Positions 8,847-18,450 are shown, numbered from the stretch's first letter. The stretch is 64,000 nt of DNA from a bacterium (GCA_030429445.1 JAUIFG010000001.1:112981-176980), one strand, 5' to 3'. The notes: generated from the sequence alone by a model not told the origin. Translations and numbers: made by a program.

Positions 8847-10067
8847 TTATGATTTAAACACCTTAGTAATCAAGTCAGCTTGCATCTCAGACCTCTTTTT
8901 GACCTTCGCAAGGTTCTTTTGAAGTTTTGCTCGTACAGCTTGGTTGTTATCAATTAATTCCTGAAAACGCCGCTGTAGATAATCATCAGTTAATTTATCT
9001 TGCCCAAACGCCCACTCCTCTAGTTCGAACATCTCTAATACTTCCTTGTATTTATGACTCCATCCGATTACAAGCGTTGGGACTTTCATCGACAATGACG
9101 AAACCATCGCATGAAACCTCGAGGCAACAAAGTAATCACACCTCCCGATAACATACCGAAGAACTTGTGAGTCTAACTCGCGATCAATGAACATCACGTC
9201 AACCTTGTCTGCAAGTGCCTGATATACCTCCCTGCACAACGGTAGATCATTGTTGTGTGTCTTGTCACCCGAACGAGCACTATGAGGCACCAGTGCAACA
9301 CGATAGCCTTGCTCTGTTAACGAATTTATAAAAGAAACAATAATGCCCTTGTAGTCTTTGCCTGTGGCCTCTGCTTTTTTTTGCAAAACAACACTTGGTG
9401 ATACTCCAATAACCGTCCTGCTCTTGAAAAAACTATCGTCAACTGCTTTTTTTGCATTTGCTGTCTGCTCATCCGTAAGATTTAGCGAAAATGCGTAGTC
9501 CGCACCAGCAACAACATTTTTCAAGCCGAGTCCTTTTAGATATCCATCCGTAATTGATCCCCTCGAGATGATCGTGTGCACTCGTGGCAAGAATATCTTT
9601 GCACATGCCCTGTTTATCGGATTCTTGAATGGACCAGATGCCTGTGCACACTTAAACACCGGAGTCCCCACAAGTAGCGCTGGCAAAATACTTGCTACAT
9701 TGTATAGCAAAAACTTCTCTCTACCGTCTACAAACGTAATTCCGCCTTGATCCAACAATACATCGGCCTCGCGTAGTGCCTTTATTGCCGGGGCCTTGCT
9801 AGCAATAAATGAGCGTAAAGGAGGTAGCAATTTGTATAGCAGTGCTTGCGAATTAATAACAACACCGAGTTGCAGTGGTTTTGCATTTATCACCTTTAGG
9901 TTTTTGTATGGATTTTGCTTAACATCCTCGCCAGGGTACATACTAAGCAGCGTAAATGAGACATCTGGAACACGCTCAGTCAACGTCTGCACCGAACTTT
10001 CTAACATTGCAGCCGCGCCCTTGTTGCCTGAAAACGCCGACCCTATAATAACTACTTTCGAACTCAC
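8847..10067 (-). CDS. polysaccharide pyruvyl transferase family protein
   Basis: A 406-residue protein of the CsaB/WcaK/AmsJ family (PF04230), which adds ketal pyruvate to sugars of surface polymers. The N-terminus 'VVIIGSAFSGNKGAAAMLESS' carries the family's 'N(K/R)GA' loop, and the C-terminal half has 'SRFHAMVSSLSMKVPTLVIGWSHKY', the typical 'SxRxH.....G.P' region. It overlaps the upstream membrane protein by four bases (ATGA) and is the last gene of a three-gene operon. Acceptor unknown; pyruvate would add negative charge to the glycan, like the sulfate inferred from neighbouring genes. Confidence 0.88.
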   Translation of the reverse strand: MSSKVVIIGSAFSGNKGAAAMLESSVQTLTERVPDVSFTLLSMYPGEDVKQNPYKNLKVINAKPLQLGVVINSQALLYKLLPPLRSFIASKAPAIKALREADVLLDQGGITFVDGREKFLLYNVASILPALLVGTPVFKCAQASGPFKNPINRACAKIFLPRVHTIISRGSITDGYLKGLGLKNVVAGADYAFSLNLTDEQTANAKKAVDDSFFKSRTVIGVSPSVVLQKKAEATGKDYKGIIVSFINSLTEQGYRVALVPHSARSGDKTHNNDLPLCREVYQALADKVDVMFIDRELDSQVLRYVIGRCDYFVASRFHAMVSSLSMKVPTLVIGWSHKYKEVLEMFELEEWAFGQDKLTDDYLQRRFQELIDNNQAVRAKLQKNLAKVKKRSEMQADLITKVFKS

Positions 10068-10987
10068 CGCTGTTTTATCCTTCCTTTATTCAATACCAGG
10101 TATACACCAAACACACCTAGGTCCGCAACCGTTGCATACAATCTTGCAACAACGGCAAGTACAATCGCCTGTTCAACCGGAAAGTACATTCCCGCGAACA
10201 ACACAATAACTGCTTCGCGTACACCTATTCCACCCGGAACGAATACTGCTAGTAGTCCAATAATACTAGCCAGGACATAGGTCGCGCCAAGTGCTACATA
10301 CATATGTGGCTCAACCTGTAGCAGTGACGTGGCTATAAATACGAATCCAGCGGCAGTTAATAGCCTCGGTGCTAGATATAGCGTTAGATATTCAAACAAC
10401 TGACCGGTCGACAAAAAATCACTTTCACGAAAAGGTTTTTTACCCATCTTTTTAAACAGGTAATTCAGCAAGCCATAAAAGACTGGTCTGTAAATAACGA
10501 TTATTATAGGTATTACCGCCAATATCGGCACGAAAAGTGACGCGTCTTTTAGAACGGTACTCTCCGTTGTAAACAGTAAGGGCAGCGAAACAACTAGGCT
10601 CGCTAAGGCTGTGAGGACATTTTCATACACAAATGAGGTTGCAGCTGATTTTTGACTAATGCCTTGTGATTTTGCCCATGTTAATTTGTTAATGAGTGAA
10701 CCAACCTGACCAGGAATATACTTCAATAACCACGATGCTGAATGTATACGTATAGCATCTGCTGGCGCTATGTTTCTCCCAATCAGACCTGATAGTAATT
10801 TGCCCCACAATATTCCCGACATAGCAACAGCCATCACGAGTAGCACGACTCCTGGTATCGCTAACCAGCTAAAATAAAAAGTCGTGCTTTCGACCTTATG
10901 CCAGTTATCTATTAACGTCTTGCCGAAAAAATATGCTATGGTCGTAATAACGACCCAGGGAAGTATGCGTAGAAGCCATTTTTTCAT
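10064..10987 (-). CDS. LPG-synthase-TM / UPF0104 family membrane protein
   Basis: A 307-residue protein with about eight hydrophobic segments. The family mark 'VFVPGGIGVREAVIVLFAG' lies near residues 246-264, as in PF03706 (the membrane part of lysylphosphatidylglycerol synthase, AglD and related proteins). It lacks the catalytic domain of MprF. Such stand-alone proteins occur in polysaccharide loci and are suspected of lipid or lipid-linked sugar flipping. It overlaps both neighbours by one and four bases, so it is translationally coupled to the nitroreductase and the pyruvyltransferase. Confidence 0.85.
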   Translation of the reverse strand: MKKWLLRILPWVVITTIAYFFGKTLIDNWHKVESTTFYFSWLAIPGVVLLVMAVAMSGILWGKLLSGLIGRNIAPADAIRIHSASWLLKYIPGQVGSLINKLTWAKSQGISQKSAATSFVYENVLTALASLVVSLPLLFTTESTVLKDASLFVPILAVIPIIIVIYRPVFYGLLNYLFKKMGKKPFRESDFLSTGQLFEYLTLYLAPRLLTAAGFVFIATSLLQVEPHMYVALGATYVLASIIGLLAVFVPGGIGVREAVIVLFAGMYFPVEQAIVLAVVARLYATVADLGVFGVYLVLNKGRIKQR

Positions 10988-12087
10988 TATTCGGCCAGTC
11001 GATTATACGTTCGGAGTGTATCGATTGATTTCTTTTGAGAAAAAGGTATGCCGCCTTTTTGATCCGCATACCCAACTGCAATCAACATAACTACCCGTTC
11101 ACTCGTGTCTAGGCCGAGAGTTTTTTGCATTTTTTGTTCTAGGGGTTCGAAGTCCGGCCAATTAATAACGCATGAGCTAAGGCCTAACGTCTCTAGGCCG
11201 TAAATAAACGACATCGATGCCAGTGATGAATCGATATATATTGCATGGCGATCGCGCGGACTAAAGTAACTTTCGAGTTTTCCTACGACAACAACGACCG
11301 CCGGCACCTGTTGACTATACCCCGCAGTACCAAAAGGAATACCTGCGATCTTTTTTGCAAGTTTCATATCGTCAAAAATACGAAATTCATATGGCAGGCG
11401 ATTGCACGCAGTCGGTGCCTGACGCCCAACCATCAGTGCCTTATCGATCAATTCACGCGAAACTTTTTTGTCCTTAAACCAGCGCACCGATCGACGCTGT
11501 TTTGCCAGCTGTAACATTTCGTCAAATCCAACCATTGATTTAACAGCATCTTCTTTGGCGTAGGGAGATTTCTTGCCATCACCACTTGGTGAAAATATTG
11601 ATTCACATTGCTCAAATTCAGCTCGGGCATTGTCCACCTTGCTATCGCCAGTCTCAACAACAGCAAAATATTCCTTTAATACATCGTGGGCCCACTCTAG
11701 CTCGCTCATGTCAATTGAATCGGGTGAATCTGCGCATTGGGTAATTGCAATCCGATAAAATTCAACTGTTTCGCCCGCATAATCTGCTGCAAAGATAGGT
11801 CGACGAGGTTGCATAATAATGCCTTTTTCTAGGCGATGAATATTTCGTCGCAATTCAACATGAGTTCTGCGCTCACGCTTTAGATTCCTATAATAATTTC
11901 TTCGCGCACGAAGTACTGCATATTGTTCGCGATTAAACGTTAGTAGGCCTGGGATCGAATAAATTGTTGCAAACAACCTGTTACTTGCGAATACTTCAAG
12001 GACCGCCCTATTCGTAAATTCATATGATTTTCGAACAAGTGGAATTGCTAGCGCATTTTTCGCAAATTTTTTGAGTTTTTTTAGCAT
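10987..12087 (-). CDS. nitroreductase family protein
   Basis: A 366-residue protein. The first 190 residues are a basic, partly helical extension of unknown role; residues about 195-360 are a nitroreductase (flavin) domain with 'RRSVRWFKDKKVSRELIDKAL' and 'GRQAPTACNRLPYEFRIF', the typical FMN-binding start. These enzymes use FMN and NAD(P)H or F420. Nitroreductase-like proteins with such N-terminal extensions occur together with polysaccharide pyruvyltransferases in other exopolysaccharide clusters, as far as I recall. It is the first gene of the operon and has an inverted repeat in its promoter region. Confidence 0.85.
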   Translation of the reverse strand: MLKKLKKFAKNALAIPLVRKSYEFTNRAVLEVFASNRLFATIYSIPGLLTFNREQYAVLRARRNYYRNLKRERRTHVELRRNIHRLEKGIIMQPRRPIFAADYAGETVEFYRIAITQCADSPDSIDMSELEWAHDVLKEYFAVVETGDSKVDNARAEFEQCESIFSPSGDGKKSPYAKEDAVKSMVGFDEMLQLAKQRRSVRWFKDKKVSRELIDKALMVGRQAPTACNRLPYEFRIFDDMKLAKKIAGIPFGTAGYSQQVPAVVVVVGKLESYFSPRDRHAIYIDSSLASMSFIYGLETLGLSSCVINWPDFEPLEQKMQKTLGLDTSERVVMLIAVGYADQKGGIPFSQKKSIDTLRTYNRLAE

Positions 12088-12105
12088 TTATTAACATCCC
12101 TGCTC

Positions 12106-12135
12106 ATATAGTATCTGCCTGTCAGTATACTATAT
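12106..12135. repeat. 9-bp inverted repeat upstream of the nitroreductase gene
   Basis: ATATAGTAT (12106-12114) and its exact reverse complement ATACTATAT (12127-12135) are separated by 12 bases. It lies 19 bases before the nitroreductase start and could be an operator or simply paired -10-like elements on both strands; no T-run follows, so it is not a terminator. Confidence 0.45.
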
Positions 12136-12157
12136 TTGGCCTCTTGTTGCTTTGGGT

Positions 12158-13576
12158 TTACTCCTTGACTATGGGCTTGAGAATCGTTTTTGCTACATTA
12201 TTCGCACTTCGAATTGTATCGTTGTCTCTATACCAGTCTGTTTCACTTCTGACTATGTGGGTAATCAACCCGCCACCCTGTAAAAGAGCGATGGCAAAAA
12301 GTAGAATCACAGCCACCTGAAGAGACTGGCTTTTTCGTAATACATAATGCGCCGACAATACTATCAGTAGTATAAATATAGGCATAACTATAAGCGTATA
12401 TCGAGAGTGAATGGCGATATTTGCGTGGTACTTATAATAAAGCCCTAGGTTCTCTGCCAATATCGTTAAAATATAGCTGCCTGCAACCACAGTGAGCAAC
12501 TTCATGCTCGTAGATAGCTTTAGCTCACGCCATGCATATGCCGTAAGCATCGCTCCAAAAATTATTCCAATAAATAGCATTGATGAATAGAGTGGTAGCG
12601 GATTGGCAAAATATGCCTTACCTTTGTTTACTGCACTCGATTGCGATGCATTTGTAACCATTCCTTGTGACCACCTTAGTGTGTAATCCGGAAAGTTGAC
12701 AGCACTTCTCTCATTTAAAGTGTCCAGCAGTCTGACATTTCTCTTTATAACACCATTGCCCAGACAACGCTCAATGCCTAATGTTTGTTGGCAATTTGGA
12801 CGAGGTGTTCCGTATAAAAAAATATTCATAACATAGGTTTGGAAAAACAAAAGCAAAATAATTGAAACTGGTATAAGTATTAACCGTTTTGACTTTACTG
12901 CCAGAAAAGCTTTTTTTATCTTCTTTACTAGATACTTTTTATAGCGCCTCGTCCATAAGATGCTGACTATTACTAGACCGACGGCAAATATTTGTAAAAA
13001 GGTAAACTTCACGAGCGATGCAATCATTCCGATGATTACTAGATACGCAAAGTCCATCAAATTAATCTCTTTGCTTTGTATTATTTTCACAAGATATATA
13101 AAAAAGAGTGGTGACAGGAAGAACAGCGCATTATCATAATTAACTGTTGCCGCAATGATTATTAATACTGGTAATGAGGTTGTAATTACAAGCGCAATAT
13201 TTGTATATTGACGCTTGACATCTAGCCGATCAAATAAACGAACGAAGAAATAAAGGCCGCCCGCGACCAAACCGATATTTATAGCGCGATGGACAAATAT
13301 TGCCATCTCTCTAGGAAAATCAAAGAAATCGAATAGACGTTGTGGGTAGCTCATTACATAGTGAAATAACTTCGATCCTTCACCTGCAAAATCTCGAAAC
13401 CTATCATAAGTCTCTGGTTGGTCATATATAACCGGCCACCAGTGATCAGTATATATTTGAATAATCCCAAAATGAAAACCTTCATCATAGATCATCCCCG
13501 CAAAACTAATTGCAACCCAAAGCGCCTGAAATACAAAAAAACCAATGACAAACCACGTAAATCGATTACTCGACAT
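12158..13576 (-). CDS. multi-pass membrane protein, GT-C-like
   Basis: About 472 residues with roughly eleven hydrophobic segments. After the first segment comes an acidic outer loop beginning 'MIYDEGFHFG', reminiscent of the first loop of GT-C lipid-linked sugar transferases or DUF2142 proteins, but I cannot assign a family firmly. I place the start at the ATG at 13576 (MSSNRFTW) rather than the in-frame GTG at 13633, because a TATAAT box ends seven bases before that ATG. No partner overlaps it. It could transfer a sugar from a lipid carrier outside the membrane. Confidence 0.65.
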   Translation of the reverse strand: MSSNRFTWFVIGFFVFQALWVAISFAGMIYDEGFHFGIIQIYTDHWWPVIYDQPETYDRFRDFAGEGSKLFHYVMSYPQRLFDFFDFPREMAIFVHRAINIGLVAGGLYFFVRLFDRLDVKRQYTNIALVITTSLPVLIIIAATVNYDNALFFLSPLFFIYLVKIIQSKEINLMDFAYLVIIGMIASLVKFTFLQIFAVGLVIVSILWTRRYKKYLVKKIKKAFLAVKSKRLILIPVSIILLLFFQTYVMNIFLYGTPRPNCQQTLGIERCLGNGVIKRNVRLLDTLNERSAVNFPDYTLRWSQGMVTNASQSSAVNKGKAYFANPLPLYSSMLFIGIIFGAMLTAYAWRELKLSTSMKLLTVVAGSYILTILAENLGLYYKYHANIAIHSRYTLIVMPIFILLIVLSAHYVLRKSQSLQVAVILLFAIALLQGGGLITHIVRSETDWYRDNDTIRSANNVAKTILKPIVKE

Positions 13577-13583
13577 GATTCGT

Positions 13584-13589
13584 ATTATA
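13584..13589 (-). promoter_or_regulatory. -10 box deciding the start of the 12158-13576 gene
   Basis: TATAAT on the minus strand followed by seven bases (ACGAATC) and ATG. The longer GTG-initiated reading would begin upstream of this promoter. Leaderless spacing, no Shine-Dalgarno sequence. Confidence 0.55.
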
Positions 13590-13715
13590 AGGTGGGGGAT
13601 TCTTTTTATATCCACTTTTGGATATTTTAACACAATGCTGATTTATTAGAGATGAGTCCGTTGACATTTGCAACGAAAAAGGTTATGTTGAATATAGAAA
13701 ATTGGAAAAATAAAT

Positions 13716-14270
13716 ATGCAAAAAATCCGACGAAAAAAACAAAGAAAGACCGCCCTGATAGGTGTCGCATTCCTTCTTGCCATAGGGGCTATTGCATACT
13801 TGCAGCTAGGTAACAAAATCCCTTGGGCGCCTACACAGTCGACAAGCGACTCGACATCAGAGAAAACCAATGACGTTACAACTGTCGAGCAGCAGACCGA
13901 AGGTGGTAAAGATATCAAAGAAAACACCGTTACAAAAGAACAGACACCACAGACAACTACAGATTCAACAGATGGCATAAAGGTAGTGATCGCACCCCCC
14001 GTTAAAAACGGCAATGAACTCCGGATTCAATCTACACTTTACACGGTTACCAACTCCGGTGAGTGTACCCTTACTATATCTGGAGAGAACCTCTCGACAG
14101 AATATGCGCCGCGTATATACACTGCGGGTGTTCAGGCGTTATCAAGTTACTCAACATGCAAAGGCTTCACTGTCAATATCAGCGACTACCCCGCTGGTAA
14201 GTGGGATATTAAATTAGACTACAAAAATGGAACAGAATCGGGTTCAGCTACAACTAGCGTAACAATATAA
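13716..14270 (+). CDS. membrane-anchored protein of unknown function
   Basis: A 184-residue protein. A very basic start (MQKIRRKKQRK) precedes one hydrophobic segment at about residues 12-30. Residues 40-90 are a Thr/Ser/Asp/Glu-rich spacer of low complexity, and 90-184 a beta-rich domain with two cysteines ('SGECTLTISG' and 'STCKGFTVNI') that could form one disulfide. It looks like a small surface-exposed Ig-like domain on a stalk. It lies 17 bases before the 704-residue secreted protein and probably forms an operon with it. Confidence 0.65.
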   Translation: MQKIRRKKQRKTALIGVAFLLAIGAIAYLQLGNKIPWAPTQSTSDSTSEKTNDVTTVEQQTEGGKDIKENTVTKEQTPQTTTDSTDGIKVVIAPPVKNGNELRIQSTLYTVTNSGECTLTISGENLSTEYAPRIYTAGVQALSSYSTCKGFTVNISDYPAGKWDIKLDYKNGTESGSATTSVTI

Positions 14271-14287
14271 TGGAGATGGGTTAGAAA

Positions 14288-16402
14288 ATGAATCAAAGCA
14301 CAACAAAAAGAAGGTCACTACCACTCTGGCTTGTCTTTTTTGTCTTTTTTGTCTTTTCATCACTTAGTCTATCCTTGCTCTTCAATAGTCACGCACGGGC
14401 ACTGAGTATTGCCGACTTTAAAGCTGGCAACATTATCAGTGACGTCGTCTTTACAGACAAAAACTCAATGACAGAATCAAAGATTCAGGCTTTTCTTGAC
14501 GAAAAAGTAAGTAACTGTGACTCAAATGGTTCGCAAAATTCCGAGATGGATAATTCTGGTGTACCAGATTACAACAGTAACGGGTCAATTCAACGCTGGG
14601 AATGGGCAAAAAAGAAATATGGACAAACGACATTTACATGCCTAAAAGACTATAGTCAGGGGGGCAAGTCTGCAGCAAAGATTATCAACGAAACAGCAAA
14701 AGAATTTTCTATCAATCCACAAGTACTCATTGTCCTTTTACAAAAAGAGCAGGGCTTGGTAAATGACACTTGGCCACTAAATATACAGTACCGGTCTGCT
14801 ACGGGCTACGGATGCCCCGACACAGCGGCGTGTGACGCAGACTACTATGGCTTCACTAATCAGGTGCGTTGGGCAGCGACTATGTTTCGCGCGATTATGA
14901 ACGATTCGCCAACTTGGTATACTCCATACAACCTCGGTAATAATTCAATACCTTGGAATCCAAACACTTCTGCCTGTGGTTATAGCACTGTAAATATCCA
15001 GAATCGTGCGACTCAGGCGCTCTATAACTATACGCCATACAGGCCAAACTCTGCGGCTCTAAATGCTGGTTTCGGGACTGGCAACTCATGTAGCTCCTAT
15101 GGTAATCGTAACTTCTTCTTATACTTCATTAGTTGGTTCGGTAGTACGCAAAAGAAAAATAATATTCGATTGATTACTTGTGGCGGCGAGCCTTATTTAG
15201 TCGAGCGTTACCGACCAGCAAAACGCCATATCTCTCCCGAAGCAATAACCGCTTGGAGTTTTCCGGATGAATATTTCACCGATAATGACCCGGGGTGCAC
15301 CTACCCAACTTATGCGGTCGATCTCGGTATCATTATGCGATCACGCAACTCTGGTAAGGTTTACCTTGTTGACAATGACAAAACCTTTTGGATAACCTCC
15401 CAAGCCCTAGCATCAGACTGGAATTTTGGTGATATAGGTGGTGATTTACCGCAACTTGATAGCGAGAGCATCCTGGATAATCTAGACACAGGCGAAACTT
15501 TAAGCCGCATAGTTACTTCAAACAGCCTAACAACGACAAAGATATATATAATCAACAACGGCAAAAGATATACGCTAACAGGCTCGGACGTTGGTGATAA
15601 TAGTTCGGCACGACTTGTCCACGGGTATAATGACAGTGCGATAAAAACCCTATCCGTTTCGCTTTTATCCAACTATGCAGAAAATGCCACTCGTATTAAT
15701 TACGCATTCAAAGTTGGTAGTGACTGGTATTTACTCGACTTCGGTAAGGTGCGCAAAATCAATAATAAAGCTGCCTGGACATCGTTCGTCAGTGGACCTA
15801 CTCTTACCGATGGTATCCTTGGTATGTTTTCAGCACCCGCAAATCTCGGAAATGGCTTCCAAAGAAATGGTATTTATCATTTATTTGACGGAACAACAGA
15901 CGTAGACATAACTCCTGATTTATTCGTTGCTCAAAAATGGGGTATAGGCAAAATAGCTACTATTACACAATTACTCACAAACAAACTATTGCCCCAGATA
16001 ACAAGTAGTGAATTTACATATTGGCAATATGGGAACGTTCGGCTTATTGAGTGCTCTGGTCAAAAATATATGGTAGAACGCTACAGAAGAGCAAAACGAC
16101 CAATAGATAATACAGTTTTGACTGAATGGAACTTTACGAATAAATACTTTACTGACAATGACCCGGGATGCACCTACCCAACCTATGCATCACAACTACA
16201 GCAACTCATTCGATCACGAACAACAGGTAAAGTCTACTACGTTGAAAGTGGTGAAGCACGCTGGGTACCCGGACAAACAACCGCAGACAACTGGAGCTTT
16301 GGAACATTATCGAGCGATCCTTATCCGCAATTTGATGGCACAAGTATACACGATACCCTAGACGTGACGACGGCACTTGCTGAATCCCCTCCCGCATCTT
16401 AA
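14288..16402 (+). CDS. large secreted protein with an actinobacterial-type N-terminal domain and two C-terminal repeats
   Basis: 704 residues with a signal peptide (about 1-39, cut after 'SHARA'). Residues about 40-285 contain 'DKNSMTESKIQAFLDEKV', 'INPQVLIVLLQKEQGLV', 'RSATGYGCPDTAACD', 'YYGFTNQV' and 'SYGNRNFFLYFISWFG'. I know this combination from uncharacterised secreted proteins common in Actinobacteria; the 'QKEQGL' helix resembles lysozyme/transglycosylase-like folds, but catalysis is unproven. Residues 293-401 and 584-694 are two copies of one Cys-containing unit. A GGAGAT sequence lies 10 bases before the ATG. The host of Saccharibacteria is usually an actinobacterium, so a role at the host surface is an attractive inference. 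Confidence 0.78.
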   Translation: MNQSTTKRRSLPLWLVFFVFFVFSSLSLSLLFNSHARALSIADFKAGNIISDVVFTDKNSMTESKIQAFLDEKVSNCDSNGSQNSEMDNSGVPDYNSNGSIQRWEWAKKKYGQTTFTCLKDYSQGGKSAAKIINETAKEFSINPQVLIVLLQKEQGLVNDTWPLNIQYRSATGYGCPDTAACDADYYGFTNQVRWAATMFRAIMNDSPTWYTPYNLGNNSIPWNPNTSACGYSTVNIQNRATQALYNYTPYRPNSAALNAGFGTGNSCSSYGNRNFFLYFISWFGSTQKKNNIRLITCGGEPYLVERYRPAKRHISPEAITAWSFPDEYFTDNDPGCTYPTYAVDLGIIMRSRNSGKVYLVDNDKTFWITSQALASDWNFGDIGGDLPQLDSESILDNLDTGETLSRIVTSNSLTTTKIYIINNGKRYTLTGSDVGDNSSARLVHGYNDSAIKTLSVSLLSNYAENATRINYAFKVGSDWYLLDFGKVRKINNKAAWTSFVSGPTLTDGILGMFSAPANLGNGFQRNGIYHLFDGTTDVDITPDLFVAQKWGIGKIATITQLLTNKLLPQITSSEFTYWQYGNVRLIECSGQKYMVERYRRAKRPIDNTVLTEWNFTNKYFTDNDPGCTYPTYASQLQQLIRSRTTGKVYYVESGEARWVPGQTTADNWSFGTLSSDPYPQFDGTSIHDTLDVTTALAESPPAS
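15164..15490 (+). repeat. first copy of the C-terminal repeat in the 704-residue secreted protein
   Basis: Encodes 'RLITCGGEPYLVERYRPAKR' through 'YFTDNDPGCTYPTYA' to 'DLPQLD'. The second copy is at 16037-16369. Fifteen residues from YFTDND to PTYA are identical in the two, while codons differ at several third positions, so the duplication is old and under selection. Confidence 0.85.
16037..16369 (+). repeat. second copy of the C-terminal repeat in the 704-residue secreted protein
   Basis: Encodes 'RLIECSGQKYMVERYRRAKR' through 'YFTDNDPGCTYPTYA' to 'YPQFD', about 110 residues, ending just before the stop. Each copy has two cysteines (in 'xCxGxxY' and 'DPGCTY') that probably pair. Confidence 0.85.
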
Positions 16403-16416
16403 CCAGTAAGGCGTTA

Positions 16417-18450
16417 TCAGTGTTGGTTCTTTTTCAGCGTATAAATTATAAACTGCGTTGTATCCACATTTTGTAGCTTGATAAGGCATTCTGCAGACTT
16501 TCCATTGTACTCACCTTTCGTGACAACATAATCTATACTGAGCTTTTGAAATATTCGTGAGTTACAGGGGTTCAAATTCGTACCTATACTATTTGTACTT
16601 TTTAGATATATATTCGATGGATCATCCGTAAGTGAAACTACCGTGTGAGCAGCGCGATTATAAACAAATTCTTGTGTACCATTGGTATCGAGGTAATTCC
16701 AAAAATGCTGAGGATAAGAGAAGTGTGACGTAAAGCTCTTTGCCCCTGCTAGCGTAGGTACAGCCTCGTATGCCTCTGCGCCCGTCGCCATCAGCCACGT
16801 GCCCTTATTTTTTTCATCGATTGTTCTTATTGTTGATACGAGTTTATTTTGAGTCGCAGCAGCAACGCCGTGATACAGGGGATTAACATTTATATTGACG
16901 AGTAGTGACGTTGTTGCTAGCAGACCAAGCGCTACTTTATAGTATTTAAATGTAACAATCAAAAGAATCGGTATAATTGCAAGTAGCGTAAATGTTGCAA
17001 CATCAATCTTTCCAACAAGAGTTCCGAAATCACTCTTTAGCGATATGAATAGCCAGGTATTGATAAGTATGTATAGTGCTCCAATAGCTACAAGGCCCCG
17101 CCCCACGACTCTATTCTTTAGTCCCCTGCCACGCTCCATGATAATGCTAAGTAGGCCTAACAATAAAAATGTAAGTAACCCAATCGCAAGATTCCAGCGT
17201 GCCGGTTGAACCTGATCAATAATCGGTATCTGCATTCCTGGTATTAACATCCAGGCCATTACGAATACCGAGCCAAGAATTGTATAGATTGGCAAGTCTT
17301 TCCTTTTCTCGAACCAAAAGGAAACCGTTGCAACTATCACTAATAGTGGTAACAGCCAAGGGTAGTTTGACGCTTCAGATTGGTTGCCTGTTTTTGTTTT
17401 ATTAAAATAATCAGTATTTCCCAGTGCTGAATCCTTTTGAAGCAAAAAGGGCACACTTCCACCAACAAACAAGTTTCTCGTTCTGTCTGGACTTTTTCCA
17501 GTCCAACCACTCTCAAAATGACGAACTCCGGGATGTTTTGTGTGTAAAAGTGCAGTAATCTCTGACTTTTGCTGCATATATATGCCACCACCAATGACTG
17601 CAGTAAGTATGAGTGCAAAGATTGTATATCTTTGTGCTTTAAAAACGTCTTTAAGGTTAACTTTGTATTCACGCATGCGTCTGCGTACAATATCTAAATA
17701 AAACAAGATGAGTACAAGTGCTATGGATATTTGCATGGGTGGATATAGAACAAGTATAAAAGCAACTGCTAGGTAGCCAACGGCCGCAGTTCCAGCAAAA
17801 AGCTTTGCGTAATGTAATCTCTTGTTTCTTTGTTTCTTTTTGCGCAACACCAACGACTGCAACCAATCCATAGCAATAATACCCAACATACCGAAACCAA
17901 GTGTCAAGAATATAAACTCCCTGTATGTCCATTGAGGCAGGGGTGCGAACACAAGAAACAGGCTCAGAAATATAGATAGTAAGATACTTTTTGTAAAAAA
18001 TCTTAGGCTGAAATAATATGAAGTAATCAAAACAAGTACCGTAAAGAACCACCACTTAAACGCAACGGCGTTCTCAAGAGGCATTACCAAAAAAGCCCAG
18101 TTCTGTGGACGAAAGATGGTATTAATATTGTTTGTCGGTATATCGGGGCGTAGGGACACATTTTCACCATTAATACCAATGTTCTGGTTGATAGAGTCGT
18201 AGTTGTTATATGATTGTGCAATTGTCTTGCTCGTAATAAGAAGCCACTCATCGGACCTCACGCCTCTTGGTTCGCCAAAAATTAGATCTTTATCTGGTTG
18301 ATTGTCGCCCAAAAAGGTATGATACATACCTATCGATGACCCACTAGTGGCAGTGGCTGTCATAATTATAAAAATCAACGTCAACATCAATGGATAAATT
18401 GCATGACGCGGAATTTGTTTCAAAAAGTCCTGTGCTTTTTTTATTTTCAC
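16417..18450 (-). CDS. large multi-pass membrane protein, DUF7657-like / GT-C-like
   Basis: 677 residues with a first membrane segment at about 16-38, a long outer loop and then ten or more further segments; the last 150 residues are soluble and probably outside. The loop motif 'LIFGEPRGVRSDEWLLIT' and the overall layout match membrane proteins of polysaccharide clusters that I recall under DUF7657, distantly related to YfhO and other GT-C proteins. Such proteins are thought to transfer sugars from polyprenyl carriers. It overlaps the adjacent GT2 gene by four bases (ATGA) and is the last gene of the nine-gene glycan operon. Confidence 0.7.
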   Translation of the reverse strand: MKIKKAQDFLKQIPRHAIYPLMLTLIFIIMTATATSGSSIGMYHTFLGDNQPDKDLIFGEPRGVRSDEWLLITSKTIAQSYNNYDSINQNIGINGENVSLRPDIPTNNINTIFRPQNWAFLVMPLENAVAFKWWFFTVLVLITSYYFSLRFFTKSILLSIFLSLFLVFAPLPQWTYREFIFLTLGFGMLGIIAMDWLQSLVLRKKKQRNKRLHYAKLFAGTAAVGYLAVAFILVLYPPMQISIALVLILFYLDIVRRRMREYKVNLKDVFKAQRYTIFALILTAVIGGGIYMQQKSEITALLHTKHPGVRHFESGWTGKSPDRTRNLFVGGSVPFLLQKDSALGNTDYFNKTKTGNQSEASNYPWLLPLLVIVATVSFWFEKRKDLPIYTILGSVFVMAWMLIPGMQIPIIDQVQPARWNLAIGLLTFLLLGLLSIIMERGRGLKNRVVGRGLVAIGALYILINTWLFISLKSDFGTLVGKIDVATFTLLAIIPILLIVTFKYYKVALGLLATTSLLVNINVNPLYHGVAAATQNKLVSTIRTIDEKNKGTWLMATGAEAYEAVPTLAGAKSFTSHFSYPQHFWNYLDTNGTQEFVYNRAAHTVVSLTDDPSNIYLKSTNSIGTNLNPCNSRIFQKLSIDYVVTKGEYNGKSAECLIKLQNVDTTQFIIYTLKKNQH

